DNA of 64,000 bases from Parasalinivibrio latis. Lineage in GTDB: Bacteria; Pseudomonadota; Gammaproteobacteria; Enterobacterales; Vibrionaceae. This document shows positions 42,122 to 51,038 of this stretch, one piece after another. Every line of letters starts with the position of its first letter. Position 1 is the first letter of the stretch. Both the position numbers and the translations under genes were made by a program. The notes beneath the pieces were generated by a model that had not been told where the DNA came from, searched no databases, and saw nothing but the letters and a program-made list of their open reading frames with translations. The stretch lies in NCBI RefSeq assembly GCF_036825535.1, contig NZ_CP098812.1, positions 2,356,001 through 2,420,000 on the forward strand. Reading direction: 5' to 3'.

Positions 42122-43396
42122 TTAATATGCGTGAATCTGTGTCAGCATTCCCGCATACAGGTCGAAAGCGGTGTTCATCTGCTTTTCATCAAAATCAAAT
42201 TCAGCCTGATGATGCCCCGCTTTCCGGTCTGCACCAACAATAAAGAACAGCGCTTCTCCTCCTCTTTTCTGTACACGTTTTGCCAAAATGGTGGCGTCTT
42301 CACTGCCACCAAACACCTTGTCTTCAATTACCGTTTCGATTGAGGGGTGTTCACGGGCAATGGCTCCCAACCGTTCAATAAGCGCCGGACTGTTGACCAG
42401 ATCCACCGCTTCGCCCATTACTTCAGTTTCAACGTCTACACCAAAACTCATTGCGCAGCCTTTGGCGACAGCCTCCACCTGCTCGACCATATAGCTGTTT
42501 ATGCTTTCATTCTCGCCACGTACTTCCAGTTTTAACACTGCGTGTGACGGCACCACGTTACGCCCCTCTCCGGCATGTAATTCGCCAATGTTTATCCGGG
42601 TCATTCCCTCTCCGTGACGGGCAATCCCCATAAGCTGCACACTGGCATTAGCCGCTGCCGCAAGCGCATTGCGCCCTTTATGGGGCTCTGCACCTGCATG
42701 GGCGGGTTTACCGCTATAGCGAATATCTAACTTGGTGGTACAAAGGAAATGGGTTGGGTTCAGCACCACTTCGCCACTGTTGGCAATAAAACTCAGGTGC
42801 ATACCAAGGAAGTTGTCTACGTCATCCAGTACACCACTTTCGGCCATTGGACGGGCTCCCCGAACGCCTTCTTCAGCCGGTTGGAACAACAGTTTGATGG
42901 TGCCGCAGAATTTCTCCCGGTTTACCCTCAGCCAGGTAGCGAGCGCGATACCAATTGCAGCATGCCCGTCATGCCCACAGGCATGCATCAAGCCCGGCCG
43001 AGTTGAAGCAAAACCCTCTTTGCAGGGTATATGGTCATCCGTTTGTGCTTCTGTCACTTTTACACAATCAATATCAAAACGCAGTGCTGTTACTGGCCCT
43101 GGCACACCGGTTTCCAAGATGCCAACACAGCCTGTCAGCCCCTCCATTTCATCCAGAAATTCTGCTTCAATACCAGACTCGCGGGCACGTTGTTCGGCTT
43201 CTAACGCCAGCTTTTCATCACGGCCGCGAATATACTCCGGGTTAATTACCCGTTGCCCACTCAGGACATCAAAGTCCAGTTCACGCAGTGATTCAATAAT
43301 CCTCGCAGTGGTCTGGAACTCAGTCCAGCCTTCCTCTGGTACACGGTGGAAGCTGCGACGGGATGTCTGCATCAGTTTTTCAAAGGGATGTGTCAT
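42122..43396 (-). CDS. M20-family amidohydrolase (AbgA-like)
   Basis: A 424-residue metallopeptidase of the M20D group. Metal ligands sit in ACGHDGHAAIGIA (about residues 132-144), QPAEEGVRGA (catalytic and ligand Glu) and the C-terminal AGHHQAEFDFD. The dimerisation domain holds SGKPAHAGAEPHKGRNAL. An insertion after the first strand (PEYIRGRDEKLALEAEQRARE) resembles AbgA, which cleaves p-aminobenzoyl-glutamate. ATG 43396 with AAGGAAG was preferred to an upstream start at 43438. It starts 16 nt after the transporter gene ends, so uptake and hydrolysis of an N-acyl amino acid is likely. Confidence 0.85.
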   Translation of the reverse strand: MTHPFEKLMQTSRRSFHRVPEEGWTEFQTTARIIESLRELDFDVLSGQRVINPEYIRGRDEKLALEAEQRARESGIEAEFLDEMEGLTGCVGILETGVPGPVTALRFDIDCVKVTEAQTDDHIPCKEGFASTRPGLMHACGHDGHAAIGIALATWLRVNREKFCGTIKLLFQPAEEGVRGARPMAESGVLDDVDNFLGMHLSFIANSGEVVLNPTHFLCTTKLDIRYSGKPAHAGAEPHKGRNALAAAANASVQLMGIARHGEGMTRINIGELHAGEGRNVVPSHAVLKLEVRGENESINSYMVEQVEAVAKGCAMSFGVDVETEVMGEAVDLVNSPALIERLGAIAREHPSIETVIEDKVFGGSEDATILAKRVQKRGGEALFFIVGADRKAGHHQAEFDFDEKQMNTAFDLYAGMLTQIHAY

Positions 43397-43412
43397 TGGT
43401 TTTGCTTCCTTG

Positions 43413-44675
43413 TTAGCCCATGATGAGCGCCAGAACAAACACCGCGAATATCATCGCCGGAGCCGTGCGTTTCACAACTTCTATAGGAGAAATCCCTGCA
43501 ATACCGGCACAGACGATGGTTACACCGGCAACAGGTGACATAGTCCGGCCCAATGACCCGGCTATCGCTGCCAGCATGCCAAGGTCAGGAATGGTGTAAC
43601 CGATATCTGCAGCATGGGGAGTAACGGTTTCATTAAATGCATATGCCGCAGCATCACCGGAACCGGTCAGCACTGCCATCAGGAATGGACCCAGAGAGGC
43701 ACCCCATTGGGCAATCTCATTGGAGGATTTGAGGATTTCAATAAACTCCCCAATCAAACCGGATACCTTCAGGCCCTCTGCAAATACGGAGGCCGCAATG
43801 ATAATACCGATAACCTCACCATAACCGTTCGCCATACCGGAAAAGAACTCTTTACTCAATTTTGCCGGGTTCACCCGGGTTAGCAGCAGCGCGAGTAAAC
43901 AGCCGATAACCATGGCCTGGGGTACACCTGTTTTCATCGCAGGGTAAAACGAGTTGCCCGCAAGCAGAATAGCCAGCGGTACGAACGGGCACAGAGCGTA
44001 AATAACATTGGGAGATGTTACGGCGTCTGGCCCTTCGTCTGCCGTTTCACTTATCCCCTCATACACATGATCTTTCAGGACCAGAGCCACGATGGTGACT
44101 CCTACAACACTGATCGCCATGACCGTCAGAGAAAAAGGTGAATGGTAGGCAATCATTTCAACCACTGTCATGTCCGCCATATTAGCAACGAAGGCATTGT
44201 GGGACATACCTGGACTCAACAGCGAACCAATGGTGCCTGCCAACACTGCGCCGGCAGCCATTGCCGGGTGAATGCCGGCCCTCATCATCAAGGGAATCAA
44301 AGTTGCACCGGCAGCCGCAGCACAGCCTGCAGCTGAGGGAATGGCAGTATTTATCATCAGCGTAGAAACAGTTGCCGCCGGGATAATCAAAACACCTACT
44401 TTGGTCAGTCCTTTTGAAAGGAGCTTTACCAAATGTTCATCACACCGGGTATAACGCATGACGAAAGCAAAACCCATACTGGCACAGATTGCCTGTATCA
44501 GGCTGCCGGAAGTCATCCGTTTGGCAAACGCATCCAGCGCCGCCATGGGGTCAAAAGAGAACAGGGCGAGTACCAAACCGGCGCCTATCAGCACCATCCG
44601 GGTCTCGAATTGTTTGAGTAGAAAATAGATTGTGGCGAGAACAACAAGCAACGAAACGAGTAAGCCAATATCCAT
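43413..44675 (-). CDS. DcuC-family anion/C4-dicarboxylate transporter
   Basis: A 420-residue inner-membrane protein with about twelve membrane segments. NTAIPSAAGCAAAAGATLIPLMMRAGI, LSPGMSHNAFVANMADM and the second-half TGSGDAAAYAFNETVTPHA with LGRTMSPVAGV are typical of the DcuC/ArsB-type superfamily. DcuC homologues carry C4-dicarboxylates; here linkage to an M20 amidohydrolase suggests an acyl-amino acid or its product. First gene of the two-gene unit. Confidence 0.85.
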   Translation of the reverse strand: MDIGLLVSLLVVLATIYFLLKQFETRMVLIGAGLVLALFSFDPMAALDAFAKRMTSGSLIQAICASMGFAFVMRYTRCDEHLVKLLSKGLTKVGVLIIPAATVSTLMINTAIPSAAGCAAAAGATLIPLMMRAGIHPAMAAGAVLAGTIGSLLSPGMSHNAFVANMADMTVVEMIAYHSPFSLTVMAISVVGVTIVALVLKDHVYEGISETADEGPDAVTSPNVIYALCPFVPLAILLAGNSFYPAMKTGVPQAMVIGCLLALLLTRVNPAKLSKEFFSGMANGYGEVIGIIIAASVFAEGLKVSGLIGEFIEILKSSNEIAQWGASLGPFLMAVLTGSGDAAAYAFNETVTPHAADIGYTIPDLGMLAAIAGSLGRTMSPVAGVTIVCAGIAGISPIEVVKRTAPAMIFAVFVLALIMG

Positions 44676-44824
44676 AACGCAATCCTCATCAACAAATGAC
44701 GATACCGCTAACTTGGTACTTATAATTACTGCTGTTTCTGAGAATTAAGCTATGCCTAAAAAAGCAACAAAACCTTGAAGTAAAACACAAATATCATACA
44801 TGTGTTCGAATGAGTGTTTACTGA

Positions 44825-44855
44825 TGAAAAAATAGCGACCTTCCCGGTCGCTATT
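44825..44855 (-). terminator. Terminator of the SSDEF-protein gene
   Basis: 10-bp stem AATAGCGACC / GGTCGCTATT, 5-nt loop, followed by TTTTTTC on the reverse strand. Confidence 0.9.
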
Positions 44856-44871
44856 CTGAAATTCTGGTTTT

Positions 44872-45984
44872 CTAATTCTTCCCGCTCGCTTCCGCAGAAC
44901 ATTCCACCATGCATTCGGTAATCTTCTTCTTCAACTCGTGGGTAGATATAGAGGAATTCCACTCCATCACTCGGTAATGTACTTCTACCTGTTGACCCAG
45001 ATGAGCTTGAATAGTGTGTGAACAACTGACCAAAATCAGTTTCTTCAGGCGATTGGCAACCAGGCGAGCTCCGGTGTAATCCGTCCCCGGAAGAATAATA
45101 CCGAACTCGTCCGAGCTGAAACGGGCTATAAAATCGCGGGGGCGGAAAAGCCCTCTTCGCATGCAACGAGTGATTCGACGCAGCATTTTGACTGTCGCAG
45201 CATGACCATAGGTCATCCGGTATAAACGCAAAGAGTCGATATTCATAATAATCACTGTGAGCTTGGCGTTGTCACGGCGCGCAGCCATCACTTCCTTGGT
45301 CAGTGAAATATTGAAGTGTTTCTGGTTCTGCAGGCCGGTTGTGGCATCGATTAGTGCAACAGTGCCAAGTTCATCACGCAGGCAGTAAGACTTGTGGGTA
45401 TTTTTTACAGCCGTCCGGTACCAAAACGTCAATGAACGCTGAAGTAACACACAAAGGAGTACACCCGTCATCAGCAACATCGCGTCTATCTTAAACAGGT
45501 CGGTATGGTAATCCGGCGGCATGATAAAAAAGCTGCTGAACAAACCGCTGACCAGTCCGAGCCCAAGGCATAAATAAAGTGCAGGTGGGTAGCTGAAAAA
45601 GGCCAAAATGGTGGAAACCACAAAGATCACACCATAAATACAATAAGATGGCGTACTGCCATTCATTTTTAGCAGTGCCCCGATGGCTAACCAGGAAAGC
45701 GCACTTATTACTGCAACAGCGATGGAAACAGTCTGCCACTTAATAATTTTAGCTTCTGACACGCTCCAAACGACCAGACCCAAGCTGAACAAAATGCCGT
45801 ACACAGAGGCAAAGTAGGAAAACAGATCATCAGCATCATGGCTGAAATAGTGTTCAACTCCCACCAAAATGGCTAACACATTAAGAATAATCAGTAGGAG
45901 TTTCCGGCCCTGCTCCTGCTGGATTTGATTTTGCCGGTCGACATATATGTCGCTTTCAGAGAGTTCTTGTTTACTTGGTATCAT
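44872..45984 (-). CDS. Membrane protein with degenerate GGDEF domain (SSDEF)
   Basis: A 370-residue protein from ATG 45984; 36 upstream in-frame codons lack protein-like character. About six membrane segments occupy residues 28-190. The C-terminal GGDEF fold runs from about 205: DATTGLQNQKHF, MNIDSLRLYRMTYGHAATVKMLRRI, then FIARFSSDEFGIILPGT, where GGDEF has become SSDEF. Both glycines contact GTP in active cyclases, so diguanylate cyclase activity is doubtful; it may be a GTP or c-di-GMP sensor. The C-terminal part of the domain also appears shortened. Confidence 0.85.
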   Translation of the reverse strand: MIPSKQELSESDIYVDRQNQIQQEQGRKLLLIILNVLAILVGVEHYFSHDADDLFSYFASVYGILFSLGLVVWSVSEAKIIKWQTVSIAVAVISALSWLAIGALLKMNGSTPSYCIYGVIFVVSTILAFFSYPPALYLCLGLGLVSGLFSSFFIMPPDYHTDLFKIDAMLLMTGVLLCVLLQRSLTFWYRTAVKNTHKSYCLRDELGTVALIDATTGLQNQKHFNISLTKEVMAARRDNAKLTVIIMNIDSLRLYRMTYGHAATVKMLRRITRCMRRGLFRPRDFIARFSSDEFGIILPGTDYTGARLVANRLKKLILVSCSHTIQAHLGQQVEVHYRVMEWNSSISTHELKKKITECMVECSAEASGKN

Positions 45985-46160
45985 AGGGTCTGCGCAGCGT
46001 AAGGACTTAAGTCGAGTTGTTAGGACGACCACTTTCCCAGAACACTTAAACACTTTCGTGCATATTTTTGTCCCAGCTCCAAAACACCACAACCCCGGCA
46101 GAGCAGCTATACCTGATTACACAGCAATTCCTACCTGCACCGACCAAAAAAGGACATAAA

Positions 46161-46610
46161 ATGAACAGGATTACGCTACCGGGGTTAATCCTCTGCTTTT
46201 TTACCCTGCCAGCCTTTGCCAACGAAGGCATCATTACGCTACAAAGCAAACACAATGTAGAAAATACTGTTGAACGTCTGTATGACGCACTTGGTGCTAA
46301 AGGCATGCGAGTATTTGCGGAAATTAAGCATGATGAAGGAGCAATGAAAGCCGGTCTTGCCCTGAACCCCACCCGGCTGGTTATTTTTGGCAACCCCAAG
46401 GTTGGTACCCCGTTGATGCAGTGCGATCAGAAAACCGGTCTTGACCTTCCGCAGAAAATGCTGGTCTGGCAAGACACTAACGGCCTGACATGGCTTTCCT
46501 ACAATGACCCCGCTTACCTCGGCAAACGTCACCAACTGGAAAAATGCAAACCGGTTCTGGAAAAAGTGAAAAAAGCGCTGTCAGGCTTTGCAAAAGCGGC
46601 TACGGATTAA
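46161..46610 (+). CDS. Periplasmic DUF302 protein
   Basis: A 149-residue protein from ATG 46161 (AAGGA upstream; in-frame sequence to 46068 is not needed). Signal peptide ends LPAFA-NE (about residue 20). The DUF302 fold is visible in VENTVERLYDALGAKGMRVFAEI, PTRLVIFGNPKVGTPLMQCDQKTGLDLPQKMLVW and LSYNDPAYLGKRH. These proteins are of unknown function, some near thiol or metal genes. Its stop overlaps the stop of the convergent ABC ATPase gene by 4 bp. Confidence 0.87.
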   Translation: MNRITLPGLILCFFTLPAFANEGIITLQSKHNVENTVERLYDALGAKGMRVFAEIKHDEGAMKAGLALNPTRLVIFGNPKVGTPLMQCDQKTGLDLPQKMLVWQDTNGLTWLSYNDPAYLGKRHQLEKCKPVLEKVKKALSGFAKAATD

Positions 46611-47359
46611 AGATCCTCTGTCACTCCACTTAGTAAGTTGGGATGAAGTTCCAGCAGCTTCCCCGCAATTTCATCAATCTGTTGACGCCCGGCCGAATCT
46701 CCCAGAAATCGGGCTGGTGGCTGGTCGATACCTATTTTGTGAATAACTTTCGCGGGAGATCGGCTCAGGAACCAGATCTCATCTGCCAGAGATATCGCTT
46801 CCCGAAGATCGTGGGTGACAAACACCATAGTGGTTTGCTGTTGATACCACATTTTAAGCAAAAGGTGACGAAGCTGATCAGCGGTTGGCGCATCAAGAGA
46901 TGTGAAAGGTTCATCAAGCAGCATCAATCCGGGTTGGTAGACAAATGCTCGGGCAACACTGACCCTTCTCTGCATACCGCCAGAAAGTTGGGACGGGAAG
47001 GCATCGCGTTTGTCCAATATATCCATCGCATCAAGCGTGCTGTTAATATTGGGGTTACCCTTCCCGCAAACCAATTCCATATTCTCCAGCACTGTCAGCC
47101 AGGGCATAAGCCTTGGTGTCTGGAAAACATAGCCAATACTGGGATTCGGTTCCGGCAAGCTGCTCGCTTCAAAAATCACGTCGCCACTGGCTGAACATTC
47201 CAGCCCGGCTATCATATTGAGAAGCGTAGATTTGCCACAACCAGACGGCCCGATTACTGCTGTGATTTTTCCGGCTTCAATGGTTTCCCGTATTTCACCA
47301 ATAACCATTTCGCCATTCCCATATCTTTTGTTATTGATGTTCAAAGTAACGGATATCAT
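46607..47359 (-). CDS. ABC transporter ATPase, nitrate/taurine type
   Basis: A 250-residue ATPase energising the importer. Walker A GPSGCGKST (about residues 37-45), Q-loop FQTPRLMPWLTV, signature LSGGMQRRVSVARA, Walker B LMLLDEPFTSLD and the H-loop in FVTHDLREA. The pattern is that of TauB/SsuB/NrtD-like ATPases. It overlaps the permease gene by 4 nt (ATGA). Confidence 0.92.
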   Translation of the reverse strand: MISVTLNINNKRYGNGEMVIGEIRETIEAGKITAVIGPSGCGKSTLLNMIAGLECSASGDVIFEASSLPEPNPSIGYVFQTPRLMPWLTVLENMELVCGKGNPNINSTLDAMDILDKRDAFPSQLSGGMQRRVSVARAFVYQPGLMLLDEPFTSLDAPTADQLRHLLLKMWYQQQTTMVFVTHDLREAISLADEIWFLSRSPAKVIHKIGIDQPPARFLGDSAGRQQIDEIAGKLLELHPNLLSGVTEDL

Positions 47360-48099
47360 GCCCGCCCCCGGGATACGATGTTATCCAGCGGCCTGAAAAT
47401 CACCGCCTCAAGCAGGAAAATTATCGCCACAAAGGCAAAGGTGTACGCCAGTATCCCGGCAATATCAAAGAACTGAAACATGGTATGAAGCTTAAAACCG
47501 ACACCATTACTCCTTCCTATCAATTCCACCACCAGCACGATTTTCCAAATGAGGGATAGCCCGGTACGGGCAGATGCCATCATGTAGGGGTACAGTTGTG
47601 GCAGGAACACACGGAAGAAACGCGCAGGACGTGAAAGCTGGTACACCCGGGCAACATCCAGAAGCTCGTTATCCACCACCCTGGCACCTTCGCGAATCAT
47701 GGCAACCACCATAGGGATTTTATTGAGTGCAACCGCGGTAACTGCTGCAGCTTCTACCAGCCCAATGCCCAGATAACACAACAGAATGGTAACCAGTGCA
47801 GGAATATTAAGGGTGAGAATCAACAAGGGGTCTGAAAGTTCATTTAACCGAGGAAAACGCCCCATCATAATTCCTAGAATCACCCCCAGGATCATCGAAA
47901 TGATGAAGCTCAGCAATACCCTCCACAATGTCATGGAAAGATGGTAAACCATCTGTTCGTGGGTCAGTTCGTAGACAAGAGAATGAATGACCAGAATGGG
48001 GGACGGATAGTCGGGACTGCCAGTCACTGTTGCTGTCCACTGCCACAACAGCAACAATAACACTGGCAAAATATAGCGTTTGTAGTTAGGCAAATTCAT
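47356..48099 (-). CDS. ABC transporter permease, nitrate/taurine type
   Basis: A 247-residue inner-membrane permease of the TauC/SsuC group with about six segments. The EAA loop is ELLDVARVYQLSRPARFFRVFLPQLYPYMMASARTGLSL, containing VFLPQLYP. It lies between the binding-protein gene (45 nt before it) and the ATPase gene. Probably one operon of three genes. Confidence 0.9.
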   Translation of the reverse strand: MNLPNYKRYILPVLLLLLWQWTATVTGSPDYPSPILVIHSLVYELTHEQMVYHLSMTLWRVLLSFIISMILGVILGIMMGRFPRLNELSDPLLILTLNIPALVTILLCYLGIGLVEAAAVTAVALNKIPMVVAMIREGARVVDNELLDVARVYQLSRPARFFRVFLPQLYPYMMASARTGLSLIWKIVLVVELIGRSNGVGFKLHTMFQFFDIAGILAYTFAFVAIIFLLEAVIFRPLDNIVSRGRA

Positions 48100-48144
48100 A
48101 CTCAGGCAGAATTACTCACCATCAAGTCGAACCGGTATCGCCGT

Positions 48145-49137
48145 TTAAGGGGCATTCCAGAATGTGCCCTCACTCAAGGTAGGTGACGCCCCCACCAGTG
48201 CTTGTCCTCCCTCTTTAGCCAAAATGTCGAAAATCTGGCTTGCTGCCTGTTCCTGAACAGTACCGAAATCACCGGCAAAGCCACGTCGGTATGCCTTTCG
48301 AAGCTCATTGAAAACCGCATCGGTTTTAGCTTTGGTCAGAGGACGGATAACATCCCATTCACTGTCTGACGTTCTCAATATTTCCCTCGCCTGGGAAGAT
48401 GCATTCAAAAATGCTGACACCAATTTGGGGTTGGCTTGGGCCCATTTATCATCAAACACCCACCCAAGCATGGGCACCTGGGTTTTAATGCCAAGTCCGG
48501 CAACAATCTGGTCCAGGTTAATTACCGGTATGAAACCAGCCGCTTCCAACCGGGCACCGTAGTGCCAGAAGTTAATTCCCACCGGAACTTTGCCCTGTGT
48601 CATCAGTTTATTGAGAAGCGGAGGTGCAACAAACTGTTGTTCGGTAATTTCCCGGACATCCTTTTTATCCGTAACCCGGCAATAGGCCTGGTAAAGCAGC
48701 CAGGTTTTATCAACCGAGCCACCTGCAATACCCAGTTTTTTGCCGGCGACATCGCAGGGACTTTTCATTGGAATGTCAGATGCCGCATAGATCCCACCTG
48801 CTGTCGCTGAAGTCGGCGATATGGTGTAAGTTTTACCGGATGCCCGCTGGCGGCTTACCCACACCCAGTCAGAAAGGATAATGTCTACCGCATTGCCCTG
48901 TAGTGCTACAGAAGAGGCATTTTTGGACGCCAGTGGTACAACTTCCAGAGAAACACCGGCTTTTTGATCCAACTGGTGCCTTTTAATGACATCCATTTCC
49001 CAATTAATGGTGCCAAACTTCAGTACTCCGACCCTTACCGTAGGCAACTCGTCAGAAAAGCTGAACAAAGGCATTGTTATCAGAGCAATAGGTAAAATAA
49101 CAGTTCGAAAAGCACGCAGCGCTATATTCCCAGTCAT
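48145..49137 (-). CDS. ABC transporter periplasmic binding protein, nitrate/sulfonate type
   Basis: A 330-residue exported binding protein with signal peptide (about residues 1-27, ending SFS-DE). VRVGVLKFGTINWEMDVIK and QGNAVDIILSDWVWVSRQRASGK, then GGIYAASDIPM and KLGIAGGSVDKTW, follow the SsuA/TauA/ThiY pattern. A GNAVD-type segment is common in this group. The ligand may be a sulfonate, nitrate-like anion or a cofactor; I cannot tell. The YHS-domain gene is 229 bp upstream on the same strand. Confidence 0.87.
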   Translation of the reverse strand: MTGNIALRAFRTVILPIALITMPLFSFSDELPTVRVGVLKFGTINWEMDVIKRHQLDQKAGVSLEVVPLASKNASSVALQGNAVDIILSDWVWVSRQRASGKTYTISPTSATAGGIYAASDIPMKSPCDVAGKKLGIAGGSVDKTWLLYQAYCRVTDKKDVREITEQQFVAPPLLNKLMTQGKVPVGINFWHYGARLEAAGFIPVINLDQIVAGLGIKTQVPMLGWVFDDKWAQANPKLVSAFLNASSQAREILRTSDSEWDVIRPLTKAKTDAVFNELRKAYRRGFAGDFGTVQEQAASQIFDILAKEGGQALVGASPTLSEGTFWNAP

Positions 49138-49318
49138 AGCAGATAACCTCTTGATTCCTTGAGGACATCTAAAACCCTAACCATAGAAAGTAGTACCCGC
49201 AATGCTACTTTGTGACGAAAAACAGCCCCTTCTTTAGAATAAGACGGGTATCTGGCCAGCCAATCCCAAAACCCTAACCCGCGGCAGAAATGGAATATTC
49301 ACTTCCCCTGAACACGAC

Positions 49319-49341
49319 AACGCCGGGGATTCCCCGGCGTT
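49319..49341. terminator. Strong hairpin downstream of YHS gene
   Basis: Nearly perfect palindrome AACGCCGGGG / CCCCGGCGTT with a 2-nt loop. There is no T-run, so it may be a pause or processing hairpin, or a weak terminator. Confidence 0.55.
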
Positions 49342-49366
49342 AGTTCTTGAAAAATCTTCCGTGTGG

Positions 49367-49843
49367 TTAGAGCTTCGCAGCTTCCACTCCTTTGATCTCA
49401 GGCCAGTTTCCGTCTGCGGTCTGGATATAGCCGTTGGTATCTGTCAGCCAACGTTCTTGTACTGATTTATCCAGGTTCAGGTACAACTTGCCATCCACGA
49501 TTTTCCACGCTTCAGGATCGGTATCGAACTTTTTCTCCATTGCGACGCCGAATGCACAATATCCTCCATACTGAGGCGCGTACGCAGCCGGATCCTTACG
49601 GAAAGTATCGCGGTTATCAGCACTGGTAAAATGGAAGATCGCATTTTTGTAAGTTGCTGTGTACTGGTCATCACCTTTCACCGCTTTACTGTCGGTGAAG
49701 TAGGCTACCGGGTCATATCCCTTAATAGCCAGGTCATTAGCATCCGCACTTACATCAATATCTGCAGCAAATGCTCCTGCAGAAAAGCTGAGCAAACCGG
49801 CAACAGCCAGCGAAGTTAAAAGGCTTTTACGTTGAGTCATCAT
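49367..49843 (-). CDS. Secreted YHS-domain protein
   Basis: A 158-residue exported protein. Signal peptide ends AFA-AD (about residue 27). The YHS domain follows: LAIKGYDPVAYFTDSKAVKG, IFHFTSADNRDTFRKDPAAYAPQYGGYCAFGVAMEKK, where Tyr, His/Phe and Cys form the presumed metal-binding set. YHS proteins are associated with metal or heavy-metal transport. It diverges from an AraC regulator and precedes the ABC operon; control by that regulator is plausible. Confidence 0.87.
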   Translation of the reverse strand: MMTQRKSLLTSLAVAGLLSFSAGAFAADIDVSADANDLAIKGYDPVAYFTDSKAVKGDDQYTATYKNAIFHFTSADNRDTFRKDPAAYAPQYGGYCAFGVAMEKKFDTDPEAWKIVDGKLYLNLDKSVQERWLTDTNGYIQTADGNWPEIKGVEAAKL

Positions 49844-50094
49844 CTGTTCTCCATAACATAGCCCGACTACCTGCGGGCTTGAATTGTTTCGTTCACTAAA
49901 TCGGCAAAACCGTTAATTGACAGCCCATATAATAGAAACGAGGGGAATCACGTTTCTGTCATTGCTGTCGTGCAGGCAGGAGAAATAATAGATAGGAATG
50001 ACTGAACGATGAATGCTATAAAGTGTTTATAATTTGCTCCATCGTACAAAAATCAAAACCGCCTGAAGATAAAAGCCAACATAGGGAACCAAGG

Positions 50095-50961
50095 ATGCTC
50101 GATGACTTAATGACACTCTTCCGGGTTGAAGCAGAGGTTTATCACAATGCAAAGGTTTGTGGGAACTGGACTATACGGGAAACCCATCCCGGACAAACGT
50201 GCTTCCATCTTGCAACGGAAGGAGAATGTGCCATCCAGTTACCTGGTGAAGAACGGCAAATCCTGAAAACAGGGGATTTGGTCATATTCCCACGGGAAAT
50301 CCCTCACACCATGTGCCCCATCCAGCCTCTTGATGGTCATGAGGCCCACCTCCCTTACGATAACGACCTGCCCGGAACCGGCCTACTTTGTGGAAGGATG
50401 CTCTTCAGTCACCGTGGTTTTGAAGCAGTTCTGGATGCCTTGCCGGCGGTTATCATTTTGCGAAGGGAAGACATGCAAGGTTGGCTTGAGCCAGTATTTA
50501 CTGTCATTAAAGCGGAATGCTACCGCTCGACATCACCAACAAGCGTGGTAATTAACCGATTGGCAGAACTCATTTTCATCATGGCCTTGCGCCACTTCAT
50601 TAGTGCGTCAGAACAAAGCATTGGTCTTTTGTCAGTCTTGGCTGAACCCAAGCTGGCAGCAGTTTTGAAATGTATCCATGATTCCCCTACAGAACCCTGG
50701 ACAATAGAAACCCTGGCCCACAAAGCCGGGCTCTCCCGTACAGCCCTTGCGAACCAGTTCAGGGCAAGCAGTGGCTGGACAGTGATGCAATATCTGGTGT
50801 GGTGGCGAATGCAGCTTGCCTGGGCAGCTTTGCAAGAAGGCAATGATGTAGCGTCTACGGCTGAAAAGGTCGGATACCGCTCTGAAGCTGCATTCTCCCG
50901 AGCATTCCAGAAAGCATTTGGTATCAGTGCCGGGGCTGTAAGGCGAAAGGGGAAAATATAA
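50095..50961 (+). CDS. AraC-family regulator with cupin_6 sensor domain
   Basis: A 288-residue regulator from ATG 50095 (24 further upstream codons are in frame but less protein-like). The N-terminal cupin_6 sensor has LFRVEAEVYHNAKVCGNWTI and LKTGDLVIFPREIPHTM. The C-terminal double helix-turn-helix holds WTIETLAHKAGLSRTALANQFRA and STAEKVGYRSEAAFSRAFQKAFG. Such proteins often sense reactive or lipophilic compounds. Divergent neighbour is the YHS gene. Confidence 0.87.
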   Translation: MLDDLMTLFRVEAEVYHNAKVCGNWTIRETHPGQTCFHLATEGECAIQLPGEERQILKTGDLVIFPREIPHTMCPIQPLDGHEAHLPYDNDLPGTGLLCGRMLFSHRGFEAVLDALPAVIILRREDMQGWLEPVFTVIKAECYRSTSPTSVVINRLAELIFIMALRHFISASEQSIGLLSVLAEPKLAAVLKCIHDSPTEPWTIETLAHKAGLSRTALANQFRASSGWTVMQYLVWWRMQLAWAALQEGNDVASTAEKVGYRSEAAFSRAFQKAFGISAGAVRRKGKI

Positions 50962-51038
50962 ACCCAGTTGAATTATGACTAAAATAGCAGCCCAGATTTA
51001 TACGTTATTTAGCACCGGGCTGAATTGATATTCCTCCG

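Noticed and set aside
42732..43538. 268-codon forward frame opposite the M20 amidohydrolase
   Set aside because: Ser/Arg-rich shadow frame without family features.
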